A stretch of DNA of 64,000 nt, taken from Phoenix dactylifera. Taxonomy: Eukaryota > Streptophyta > Magnoliopsida > Arecales > Arecaceae. Below the pieces are notes generated by a model that was not told the DNA's origin, ran no database searches, and saw only the letters and a program-made list of their open reading frames with translations. Position numbers and translations under genes: made by a program. Each line of letters begins with the position of its first letter. Within the stretch, counting starts at the first letter, position 1. This document shows, one piece after another, positions 1-10,642 of this stretch. The DNA lies in NCBI RefSeq assembly GCF_009389715.1, contig NC_052399.1, forward strand, positions 20,091,646 through 20,155,645. The letters are read 5' to 3'.

Positions 1-1028
1 TCCATAAGATATGAAGATGGAATTTTTTGTATTTTTACAAAAAATATATTTTTATTATAAAAAGAAAAAATGATTAATCTACTATTAAAGGCTTATTTAT
101 AGATTATGGAGTCTATAAATCCATTTAGTGTTTTACTCATATATGATTTAAGGAATATGACTTAAGAAAATTTGTTTTTATAAAAATATGACTATAGAAT
201 CTTAGAAAGCTATGTATGACTCTCGCTAACAAATTACGGTAGCTTAGCATATAGCCCTTGCTAACGAGTTATAGTAGCTTGGCATACGACCTCACGAGCA
301 GGTTATAGTAGTTGGCATAATATTGATTACGATCCTATCACAAGTATAACATGATGTTAGCATTTAGTCTGAGAGAATTATTATAAATTATGATGTGGCA
401 AAATGACAAATAATTTATAACTTTATAAAATTAGCATGATTTATAATTTTGTTTATGCACTGGGAACTATATTTATGTAATTTGCATGATTTATATATAT
501 ACAAGAGCATGATAGATTATGATTATACTGTTATTATGAAATATTCTTTTTTTTAATGATAGTTATTTTCTCTAAATAATTTATTGATGCATGCAAAAAC
601 TTATGCTTGATCTAGTAAGATAGTGAGAGGTTTACTTACTGAGCTGTATAGCTCATATCTTTTTTTATTTTTCTTTTTTTCAGACAAATAGGATCACTGG
701 GAATGAAGGATGATTCTGGCTTGGAGCTCGTGCTAGCAAGCTTGACGATTTTGTAGAAAAAATTTAGTATTTTAATTGACTATACATTTGTAATTAATAA
801 CTTTTTGAATTGTGAGGATTATGGTTTTGGTACTCTTATTTGAATTTAGACGCTTTGAACAGGTGTTTGCTTTATTATTTCATGGATGATGGATTTGGAT
901 AATTTTGTTATATTTTTATTTGAGGTGGATTTGTATACAGATTATGATTGTTGGCTTTGTGCTTTCATGGGCGGTACCCCTCGATAGTATAACTGTGCTA
1001 TGTCGTAGATTTCGAACATGATATTTTG
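1..1028 (+). mobile_element. Truncated LTR (3' part of a 5' LTR), probably gypsy-type
   Basis: AT-rich sequence without a credible reading frame, ending just before a primer-binding-site-like motif at 1029, so it reads as the right part of a 5' LTR cut by the window edge. Around 215-325 there are about three degenerate copies of a roughly 45-bp unit (GCTAAC..GTTATAGTAGCTTGGCATA). At about 639-657 the motif ACTGAGCTGTATAGCTCAT is nearly the same as ACTGGGCTGTTTAGCTCAT in the solo LTR at 41794-44422, which suggests related families. The internal region is not recognisable after about 1100. The left boundary is outside the window. Confidence 0.5.
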
Positions 1029-1040
1029 TGGTATCGGAGC
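1029..1040 (+). other. Primer-binding site (initiator tRNA-Met type)
   Basis: TGGTATCGGAGC differs at one base from the standard plant retrotransposon primer-binding site TGGTATCAGAGC, complementary to the 3' end of initiator tRNA-Met. It follows the LTR-like sequence by a few bases. Confidence 0.55.
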
Positions 1041-3975
1041 AATAGGTTCTATCGTGGGTAATATATAAAGTTTAGCAATAGGTAGTTAGATCTCATTTAG
1101 TTAGATTCCATTTAATTGAGTAAGGAAAGATAAATATTCTTAATTTTACTGTTACTTATCATATACAAGAGCACAATATCATAACATAAACAAATATAAA
1201 TGTTACCCTTCAAAAAAAAAAAAAAAGTTTTTTTTTTTATAAATGTTGAAAAATCATATAGAATATACAAGGTGGATCTCCTCGAAAAAGAATAAAAGAA
1301 AAAAAAAAGAAGAAAAATCAGCAACACGACACATTAACTCATATGTACATTGATGCATAGGCAAAGGTAAATTTGAGAGAGAAGAACAGAAAGTTTGTAC
1401 TGTAAATCGAGAGCCGAGACATCAAAGGGTTGCAATCTAACTGACCCCAAAGCCATATTTGTCGAGATTTCTAATGCTTCTCTTATCTTACTTGAGCTTA
1501 TTAGACGTAGCAGCACGCATGGCCCTCCCCTAGCCAAGACTTTCCAAATTGTTCACCGGGCCGGGCCAATCCAGATCATTTTGGGCCGTAGGCCTCACCG
1601 TTACCATAATCGCATCCTATTTTGTAAAGTCCATCCCACATTCCCACCATCCAAGCGCCGCTGAGAACCATTTCCCGCGCAAACCGTTATTTAAGTTCGC
1701 TGCTTTGGGCTTTTTTTCGGTACATTCTGCTTTGGGCTTTGCTTGCTTGCCACGCATAGATACGGGAAATCCTATGCGGTCCAGAGATCTCAAATCCTGT
1801 CCGCTAATATATGACATCTCGTTCCGATCCGACCCAAAAACGGACGGACCGGATCACTTGAATCGGCAAAACGAAGGGCACACGCATCATCTGGCGGCTG
1901 GCACCATGTATATTTTTCGATATGACCCACCGACATCTGCGCTCTTACAAATAGAGCCCCTCTTGTTTCAGACAACACAGCGCAAAGAGGAGGTGGAGGG
2001 ATGGTGTGGGGGAGCGAGCGGGAGAGGGAGAGAGATGAAGGAAAGAAAAAAAGGGGTCTCTCGCCGAGCGGTGGACGAGAGGTATAGCCATTGGAAGTCC
2101 ATGATCCTCATTCTTTGCGATTGGTTCGCCGACCGGAATCTCTCGATGCTGTTGGTACTCCATCTCGCCTCTCTCTTCCCTTCTCTCTTTTCCTTCTTCC
2201 TGATTCTTGGTCCTGCTAGGGTTTTGAACGAATGCCAAGGGTTTCTTTCTATCATGGGGGTCCTTACTCTTGGTTCAGTTCTTTGAGTTTGGAAATTAAT
2301 GGTTTCTTGTTCCGATGAGGGTTTTCATCGTTCTTGCATGGTTCTAGCTTCTGAAGTTTTGATTCTTCGTTTGTTTCTTCCATTTCTTGATTGGTATTCT
2401 TGTTATATTCTTGTTATATCTTTAACAGATTACGTGATGAAGAAAAAGAGGATCTTGTTGCACTGCTGTTGACATCACAGTACTTTGGACCAATGTCTCT
2501 CTAGTTTTCTTGGTATTACTTGTGAAAATATGGTGCTATGTTGCTTCCTTTAACCAAATATGAGTGAAATTTTTAGCCAGAAAGACGGTAGAGGGTGAAG
2601 GTGGTATAGACCCTGTCGATGATGGTGGCTTAAATGGATGGGGAGGACTCTGATGGAAATGGTGATGAGGAAATATACTATCGGAAAAAGATTTTCAATT
2701 ATTTATTAGTTTAGCATTATTCTTCTTAAGTTGATATCTTTATTTCGTTGATATAAATTCTTCAAGTGCTATTTGCAAGAGTTCAGGTGAAAAAAAATTT
2801 ACCCTGTTTCAGTATTTTATCTTAATAAATATGAAAATAATGTATTTTGATACTGTTGAAAGTTTTATTATGACCGTCAATTGAAAAAGCTTTAATATGA
2901 CTGCCGCATTTGTTACTATACAGTGGATAATATTTCTTGAAGTTTACTTATGTTCGCTCATTGTCACCAAAAATCACATGGTCAATGCTTGATCTTCTTC
3001 ACTTATTATTTTTGTTTTCACATATTCTTTTATTTAAATCCATGGCTAGTTCGAATCATATTTGTATTTGGCAGCAATATTAATTCTTTCGTTCGCTTGA
3101 CTCTCATAATGTTATCTCTGTGAATTGAATAATTTTTATTCAATTTTCTTTTGTTTTATTTATTTTCTTTTCTTCTTAAAAAGAAAAACTCATATTGCTA
3201 TTGATCTCTGCTACTTTAATTTTGACCTTTTTTAATTTAAATTTCTTGAAGTTGTTCCTTAAATATTCACTGCAGAAGTCATATCTTATCTTATTACCTT
3301 TATCATTCGCTATACCTTTTTGAGATAAGTATGATATTTGCGCATCATTATCTCCATAAACCATTACTTCGTTTATTCTAAGAAAGTATCCATTTGTCTC
3401 TCCTCTTAAGATTCCTCTTTTTTTTGAGTAAAATTATCCATTTGTCTCTCCTCTTAGAAAGGCATTGATTTACTAGGTGACATGGTTTAGGTTATGATTA
3501 AATATTCTATTTTCTATTCATGTTGCATTTGGTGCTGATCATGGTGGCATCCCTCATATTATACAACATATGAATATACTTTACATTTGTTGCTTCGGAG
3601 GATACTTCTAGAGTACTTATCATAGTATGATATTTCTTTATACAATATATGAATATGCTTTATATTTGTTGATTTATTTACCAATTGCAGTAGATTATCT
3701 AGTTGTTATTTTGCTTAAAAGTATGTGGTGATCTACTTTTGGTTTATCTTGTGTAACCACAATATTCAATGAAAGGTACAAATACTTTCATCCTTGAGTA
3801 TACTTTTTTTGTTATTATATTTCAGTTTTTATGGATTTACATATTTAACTAGCTAAAATTGTATAAATCTTATACTTTTCTAACCTGGCTTTTCCACGTC
3901 AGCTTCAAATAGTTTTAGAGACAATCTTTTTGTCAAAAAAAGTGAGCTTTGGGCCCAACCTATTTTTAATATTAA
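1041..3975. other. Intergenic; possible unassigned 5' exon around 1640-2290
   Basis: No recognisable protein gene. The part from about 1560 to 2290 is clearly less AT-rich than its surroundings. It contains two direct copies of CTGCTTTGGGCTTT (1700-1740) and a purine-rich leader-like stretch at 1980-2060, and it looks like a promoter plus untranslated first exon. An exon-sized open stretch follows at about 2428-2502 (reading RLRDEEKEDLVALLLTSQ and ending in TAG). A 23-bp phrase (ATCCATTTGTCTCTCCTCTTA core) occurs twice near 3390 and 3440. The rest is AT-rich and featureless to me. Confidence 0.25.
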
Positions 3976-4674
3976 GGTGGTGTTTGGTGACCTAAGTAGA
4001 ATCAACGAGAGGATCTTAAATCATTGGTGATCATAAATTACTGATGATACTTATCTTGGGGTAATCCGATCTCTCGTGATTTAAAATCACCGTATTTTAT
4101 ATGCTATATTTCAGTGATTAAAGATTCTCACATATCCACGAGTAATATATTTGGTATTATATAAGAATTTAAGATCATTCACCATCTAATATCGAAATTA
4201 TCTATAATATATTTCATAAAAACAAATTTATTAATCCTATAAATTTTTAATCCCATCAAGATATATTTAATTATTATTATACAATTAATATTTTAACTTA
4301 TATATTATATTATTTTTAATACTAATAATTATTTTGATTAAAAAATAAGATAATAGAAGTAATATATTAAATATTTTTATTATATAAATATAATGTACAA
4401 TAATATATTTTTATTATAATTTAAAAATTTTATTAAATAATAATATTAATTATATTAGAATATAATATATTATACATATAAAATATATAATATTATATAA
4501 TATTGATATAATATATTAATATATTAATATATTTTGCTGAATTGAGAAATATTTTTAACCTCAACGTACTGCTCTAGAGTAATTTTGGATTTCCGATGTC
4601 AAGATAATTAAATAGGTAATCTCGTGATCACACCCTGTATCATTCTCGATGATCATCCTATACCAAACATCCCA
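3976..4674. mobile_element. Tourist/PIF-Harbinger-like MITE
   Basis: The left end GGTGGTGTTTGGT and the right end, read on the other strand, TGGGATGTTTGGT form imperfect inverted termini. Both are followed inward by similar GATCATC/ATCGAGA-type sequence. The flanks are TAA on each side (3973-3975 and 4675-4677), the usual three-base target of this superfamily. The interior (about 4200-4550) is almost pure A/T and has no coding capacity. The same left terminus preceded by TAA recurs at 49494. The termini are imperfect, so the exact ends are tentative. Confidence 0.55.
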
Positions 4675-4829
4675 TAAACTTTATTTGCAAACGCGTTTAG
4701 GAGCAGGGGAAGAGAGAAAGGCACGTGTCCTCTGCTGGGGACTTCGCTTCGCATTTTTTCTTTCTCGGGGAAGCGTAGCCGGCATACCGCCCGTCCCTTT
4801 CCCATACCCTTCGCTCGTCCCTTTACGCC

Positions 4830-6465
4830 ATGGATCTTGGCCACCTGACCCCCGCCCTCGAGCGCCTCTACATCGACGAAGTTCTCCACCTCCACTCCCT
4901 CTGGCACCGTGGCCCTCAACGGAACCCTAATCCTCACCCCAACCCTACCCTCCGGCCGGCCACCTCTGCCGCATTCAAGAAAGAAGCCAAGAAGAAAAAG
5001 AAGTCGAAATCCAAGTGGGAGAAGAAGTGGGAAAGGAAGAAGCAACAACAGCAGACCTCTGCCGCTGCCTCCGACCAGCCTCCGGTCAAAGTGGTCGAAT
5101 GGCCGCGCAATCCCACGCCGGAAAAGTATGCTGCGATGGCCACTTGGACCGATATCGCCCCGCCGCCGGCCGCCTCCCAGCCCCGGCCTCCGGCCTCCGC
5201 CGAGGAGCGGGCGAGGGTCACCGCGGATCTGGCGCAGCAGAGCGGCTTGAAGACCTGCGAGGACTTCTTCTCCCGGAAGGACGGCTCCGACGACGGGGAA
5301 GAGGACGAGGACGAGGAGGACTCCATGGATGAGAACGAGGAGGAGACCGAGGAGGGAGATTTCAAGTTCTTCTTGAGACTTTTCAATGGCGATCGAGAGT
5401 TGAGGGAGTACTATGAGAAAAATTGGGAGAAGGGAGACTTCAGCTGCTTGGTTTGTGGGGCGACGGGGGTCAAGAAGTGGAAGAGGTTCGGCAACTGTGT
5501 CGGCCTCATCCAGCACTCAAACTCCATCTCGAAGACGAAGAGGAGGGAAGCGCACCGGGCTTTTGCGAGGGCGGTGTGCGAAGTGCTTGTTTGGGACATC
5601 AACAGACTGCCAAGCATAGCTTTTGATTTGGGCAACTCTCTCGGCCAGTCCTTGGCGAAAACTGCCAATCCACAGGTTTTTTTTTCTTTGCCGTTTATGT
5701 TGATTTGGTTTTGTTCATCTGAATTTTGCATGTTGCGATGCGGTTGCTTCGATCTCTAGCAAGCTATCTCGAGGGCAAGTTCCGATTTTGGCGATAGGTT
5801 TTCTGAAAATTGATATTTTTTGTCCCAGACATTAGGGTTGTAAGAATGTACCTTCTCTGTTATTTGTATTTTTTGATTCTATTGTCTACTCAGATTGGAT
5901 AATTTAGTTGGGCAATGCAGCAGGATATGCAGAAAGAAGATCCCTCTGCTCAAGAAGGTTTATCTGTTGGAGTAGAAGAGCCTTCTAAGGAAGTTTATGA
6001 GAATGTGGAGACAGATAAAGTGGACTTGATGGACTGTATTGAAAAAGAGATCAAAGCTTTACCTAGTGTAATGATTTCTCTCTTTCACCTCTCTGTTTTC
6101 TGTTGATAATGGATAAATATATTTTTCCCCTTTTATTATCACAGTGGCCAAGGTCCACCAGAATTTGGAAAAATGTCTAAGGATGTTAATCGCATCTGTT
6201 CATAATATTTTATTTATATCCAATCTGAGTTCGACTTTACTGTTTTCATATTGTTATATTGCCTGTTAGATATTGCTATTATGCCGAAGCTTAACGAAGA
6301 ATCACATTTTACCTCTTGCTTACCTTTACAATATTCATGTAACCATTTTTCTCTCCACAGCTTCCTTTGTTTAAATTATTGTGTTTATTACCCCTGATGC
6401 AGGAAAATTTGCAGAAAGAAGTTGAAATTGATGAGAGAGAAAATGATGAAGACCCGATGGATTGA
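4830..6465 (+). CDS. Plant-specific zinc-finger-like protein, truncated by a stop in exon 3
   Basis: Exons 4830-5675, 5921-6067 and 6403-6465 join in phase and encode 351 aa. The first ATG of the GC-rich exon follows a short leader. Residues about 48-70 are a Lys-rich, probably nuclear-localising stretch, followed by a Pro/Ala-rich linker and an acidic run (about 155-180). The conserved core (about 180-275) has CLVCGATGVKKW, then QHSNSI, then RREAHRAFARAVCEVLVWDI. Its two cysteines and downstream histidines suggest a C2H2-like zinc site. I know this arrangement only from uncharacterised plant proteins, so the function is unknown; DNA or RNA binding is an inference. Exons 2 and 3 resemble each other and the TGA in exon 3 sits where exon 2 has TGT, so the stop may be secondary (see 6466-6949). 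The exon 2 acceptor is a GCAGCAG tandem site. Confidence 0.72.
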
Positions 6466-6949
6466 CTAGAAACAAAAAGAATCACAGGATTACCAAATGT
6501 ATGTATAAACTTGCTGACATTATTTTAGATTTCCACTTGTGTTTTGGTGGTCTTGAACCCCTGACATGGGCTTTCATAAGTCAAAGCGCATGCCACTAAG
6601 ACAGGTTGAAACAAATATTTCTACTTGTATTTTGAATTGATAAAATTGTTGTATGTGGAACTATTTAATTTTGGGGCTTTGATGTATCAGTGCTCCTTTC
6701 CCCGTGCAATCCCAAAATATTCCCCTTGTCTTACAGAAGACATCTGTCTCCCAGTTTTTGGTAAGGGAAGACAACAGTCATGATATTGAGCTGAATATCA
6801 ATTCCACTCCTCATATTAAAGGTGCATCTGTATGTATTATGAGATTGTGACTTTCATGACTTTTCCTTTTTTAAAGGTTATAAGGAGTGGCTTTATGTCG
6901 CTGAATATTTGGTTGTGCAATGCAGGTCTATAAAATTCCTGAGTTTTGA
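6466..6949 (+). other. Exon-like segments downstream of the stop in the zinc-finger-like gene
   Basis: The exon 3 reading frame continues past its TGA as LETKRITGLPN to a GTATGT donor at 6499. A phase-compatible exon at 6737-6829 (TTACAG acceptor, GTATGT donor) reads 31 codons without a stop (KTSVSQFLVRED...HIKGAS). A short terminal exon at 6926-6949 reads VYKIPEF and then TGA. Together they would extend the protein to about 402 aa if the exon 3 TGA were a sense codon. They could therefore be the original C-terminus, now separated by a nonsense mutation, or 3' UTR. The joins rest only on splice signals and phase. Confidence 0.4.
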
Positions 6950-8221
6950 CAACGAAAGTTCTATCTTTGGGAATTTTCTTATTTTATGTTTCTTTTTCTC
7001 CTTATCATTTTATATTTTTCCATTTTTTGACATTCTTAAGAGCCCCTAGAAAAATCTCAACTTTCAAAGCTCAAGCTTTAAATCCAGAAAGAAATGTACA
7101 ATCATTATTTTGAATATAAGTATCTGCAACTGTAGTCCAATTGATCATTATAGCATTATGAATTATAACACAAACTGGCAACTGTGCTACAACTGCAGAA
7201 TGGAGGTATGGATCAAATCCATTTCTCCCCAGGAATCATGTCGGCACATGAGTTGCACGCAAGCACCCCATCACATGGTACATGGTACTGTCTAGTCTAA
7301 ATTGCAGTTAAACCACATTGGTTTCGGTGAGAAGTGAAAGAACTCTCATAGAAGTGAATAAAAGGGTCCAGTTACACTCGAATTAATGAAGGTTTTAATA
7401 GCCATTTAAAAGAAAGAATTTAACACTGTCAATCTTTGGTTGGAGGGCAGGGACTGTTTCGTCCCATTGACCAAAAATCAAGGCGCTGGATGCTTTCTTA
7501 TTACAAAAAATGTGACTGCGAGTTCTCTACTGCCCAAATTGTTGGAAGTTTCTTCGGGGAACATAGTAGGTTTGATGGAGCACAAAGAATAGTATGATTT
7601 TCTTCCTATTAACCATCATCCTTGTGAATTGGATGCAGGCTGGAATTCCTATATGATCATAGTTGTAGGACTCCATACAAATGCAGTAAGTGGCAGATTC
7701 TTGTTGGTCATGCAATTTTTTTTTTCTGCATCAGATATAGATCCTCTTTTGGCCTAGAAAAAATTGCTGCATGTCCAAATTTTAGAAATTCTTTACAATC
7801 TTGGTTTGTAGAGGATCAGTTACTGCAGGTCACGGTAACACAAGCAATAAGAATTCACCATATACCTACAAATCATGTTGTAGGGGATGCACTGATACAT
7901 GCTAAATGTTTTGGGAGTGGGATGTACTACTACTTTTTGATAATGGGTTAGGAAAGGGTGAGCAATGTGTTGAAATTTCTCAAGTTTTTGGGCTTATTAT
8001 TTTCGGGACTCTTTTGTTCTTTTTTCTTGGGTCCTTCATGTTTATCTCATATTTTAGCATGTCTGGGAGAAAGATGTCATTGACAAAAAAGAAAAGTTGC
8101 CTTAGGAAATTGGTGATTGTGAAGAGATCAATGACAGAACCTAATGAATGATCTATCAGAGGTAAATACATTTGATCTACATCACTTCTCTGTCTACCTA
8201 TCCACATTTTGTTCTATTGAA
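6950..8221. other. Unassigned region with one exon-like remnant
   Basis: Mostly AT-rich and without a recognisable gene. At about 8060-8160, after a TTTTAG acceptor-like site and before GTAAAT, a stretch reads VWEKDVIDKKEKLP, then a TAG, then EIGDCEEINDRT. It looks like a decayed exon with an internal stop. It may be a remnant of a further exon of the upstream gene or an unrelated fragment. Confidence 0.2.
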
Positions 8222-8542
8222 CAATGTTTGATAGACTATAGGTAGCTGACCGGCAGCTAGGTGTTAGGCTGATGCCTAGACAGGTGCCCAGAGGTCAAGT
8301 AGTTCAAAAATTATTTTATAGAAAAGCTAATTAATATAAGAAACAAAAGGTAAAAAAGGAATTATAATCCAAGGTAAGTATAATATGTTACTGGTGGTAC
8401 CGGCTTGGGACCATTGAAAATACTAATTCATGAATCAATCTCCTCCTCCACACTCAAACTTGATACAAAATTTTAGGACAGGTAGCTAGTCAGCTGTTAG
8501 GGGGCCCACCTAGGCAGCCAGTGACAGTTTCTTAAAACATTG
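8222..8542. mobile_element. hAT-like MITE 1
   Basis: Begins CAATGTTT and ends AAACATTG. The flanks are CTATTGAA (8214-8221) and CTATTGAT (8543-8550), an 8-bp target duplication with one mismatch, as expected for hAT elements. Subterminal regions carry degenerate GGTAGCTGAC/CAGCTAGGTG/CCTAGGCAG motifs on both strands. At 321 bp it has no coding capacity and is non-autonomous. Confidence 0.8.
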
Positions 8543-10217
8543 CTATTGATATATTATTTTCTCTATTATACATATTTTGTTGTGTTTGTGCTGTGTATGT
8601 GTGTCCATGCATGTGGGTGCTTTGTGTATGTATTCGCATGTTTGCATTTCTAAATCCTTGGGCTTTTGCTGGCTATCGCATGATTATTTTTTGCTCTTTT
8701 TTAGTTGATACCTTAGGTGTGCTAACTTGTTATTGACTTAAATAATTGATTCCATTGTGTGGACTATCTAGGAGTATCAAAGTGTCACTTCTTTGTCCAT
8801 TAAAGTGAAGAAATGCTTCTATTCAGAGAGCTAGCACGCAGACCAGCGGCAGCAAAACCTTTGCTACACAAGATGGATTTCTCCACACTGGTGTTATTTA
8901 AGCGAACTGCATTAGAATGGCAATATACTCAGTATATGCTTTCCCAGAAACACTCAAATATACCTGCAATATGATGTGCAAAGTAATATAATTCTGTTTC
9001 TTTTTAAAATTATGAGCATCATTTCTATTTAGTTCAATGTAAGCTTTCATATTCGTTTTTTTGTTGAAATTCAACAAGTTGCTATTGTAATATTATCATC
9101 TCAGTGTTGTTTCTCTTAACTCAGTAACTTTGACTTTCATATTCTTTTTTTTTTTTGATGAAATTCAACAAGTTGCTATTGTAATATTATCATCTCAATG
9201 TTGTTTCTCTCGACTCGGTAACTATTCATGTATCTGTAATCTTTGTTTAGGAATATGGTGTAGGTGATGGAGTAACTAATGCTTGGCAGTTACGTCTCTC
9301 AAATACAGGGCAACACCAGGGAAGATGGTAATGGTCGTCAGGCAAGAAGGTCTTTCCACGATGCTCATATGTGGCGAGGTAGTCTTTGTAAAAGCAATGG
9401 ATTTTGTACCTTGGGTTCGGGAGAGCAGACTGCATGATATGATAAACGTACTTGCTACCTTGGGATTTTGGCATTTCTGTCTCTCTTTCTGGATGCAGCA
9501 CGTGCTTGATTTCACCAGTGAGGTGTGTTTATATGTATTTTTTGCTGCTTCATATTCGAGTTAAAATTTCATATTGTAGTGACTTCTCTTTATTCTCACC
9601 AGCTGCCCAGCATGGGGATAGTTGTGGACATCAGAATTAAGTTTCATATGGATATAGTGTAAAACTTCGTATATATTCTGTTGCCTGTTGTACTTTGCTT
9701 TTTTCTTCTGCCATGCGGTAGCTGACACCAAGGATTTTTGACTATTTATTCACATATTTGAATGATTGATACCATTCTTCTTATCTTTTAGTTCCATTGG
9801 GGGTTGCTTCTAATATAAATTATATATAAAAAAAACTTTTTTCTGAAACATTAAGCAAACTCATATTTGCTACTAAAGCTGTGTCCAATTAGAATTGCAA
9901 TATTGGCCACAGTATGAAAGTATCCATGTCTGAAATAAAAAAATTTCCTTTCTTTTCCTTTTCATATTTCATTGAATTGAAATGTAGCTACTAAGCTTAG
10001 TGGTCGACATAGGAGCACATGGACGTTCCTGTTGTGTTCTTAGTCAAATTTGGGTGTGATACAAATAATATAAATAAAAATTGAGCCATATTATTCTTTG
10101 CCTGGAACGTCACTATTTTTTCTGTTATTGCATTTCAAATTGTTTTTTCAGACAAATGCATCCCCAAATTGTTAAGAGAATGTTATGCAACAAGGGAAAT
10201 GGGGCACTTTAGATGAT
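8543..10217. other. Unassigned region with exon-like fragments
   Basis: No gene can be assigned. Around 8814-8955 a stretch reads MLLFRELARRPAAAKPLL and then HKMDFSTLVLFKRTALEWQY before a stop. Around 9251-9330, after a TTTAG acceptor-like site, EYGVGDGVTNAWQLRL is read and then stops. Both look more protein-like than their surroundings, but I recognise neither. The rest is AT-rich. Confidence 0.2.
9044..9223. repeat. Tandem duplication, about 86-90 bp
   Basis: Two copies, 9044-9129 and 9134-9223, each run from CTTTCATATTC through a T-tract, GAAATTCAACAAGTTGCTAT and a TTGTTTCTCT segment to GTAACT. They differ mainly in T-tract length and a few substitutions, so the duplication is fairly recent. 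Confidence 0.85.
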
Positions 10218-10642
10218 TAAGGATGCAATTGAGCTAAGTAGAGTTTGAGTAGCTAGAGATTCAAGCTCGACTCGATTCAAAATGTTGGTACTTGAAATTT
10301 GATTCGAGATCAATCGAGCTTTAATATCCAAGCTTGAGTTTGACTTGATAAAATAAAAAAAGAGCATTACTCGAGATTGATTTAAGAATATCAACCAAGC
10401 CATATTCAGAGATTGAATTCGAGCTTTAGTCATAATTAAAACAATATGATTAAAATAAAATAGAATATAATATTAAAATTTAAAATATTAAAATTATAAT
10501 ATATATTATAAATAAAAATTTAATATTTTATTAAAAAATATATATATTTGATTAGATTTGCGAGCGGTGTATTTTGCTACATGAGCCCAAGTCGAGTTTG
10601 AAAACAATCGAGTTGGATAGGTTAGCTCATTTTGTGCCTCTA
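10218..10642. mobile_element. hAT-like MITE 2
   Basis: The left end TAAGGATGCAATTGAGCTAA and the inverted right end TAGAGGCACAAAATGAGCTA are imperfect inverted termini. The flanks TAGATGAT (10210-10217) and GAGATGAT (10643-10650) match at 7 of 8 bases. The interior repeats degenerate TCGAGCTTGA/GATTCGAG words and a very AT-rich centre. At 425 bp it is non-coding. Confidence 0.72.

Noticed and set aside
1549-2286. Open frame of 245 codons on the + strand
   Set aside because: Overlapping open frames on the other strand, no family resemblance and a low-complexity purine stretch; more likely promoter and leader sequence.
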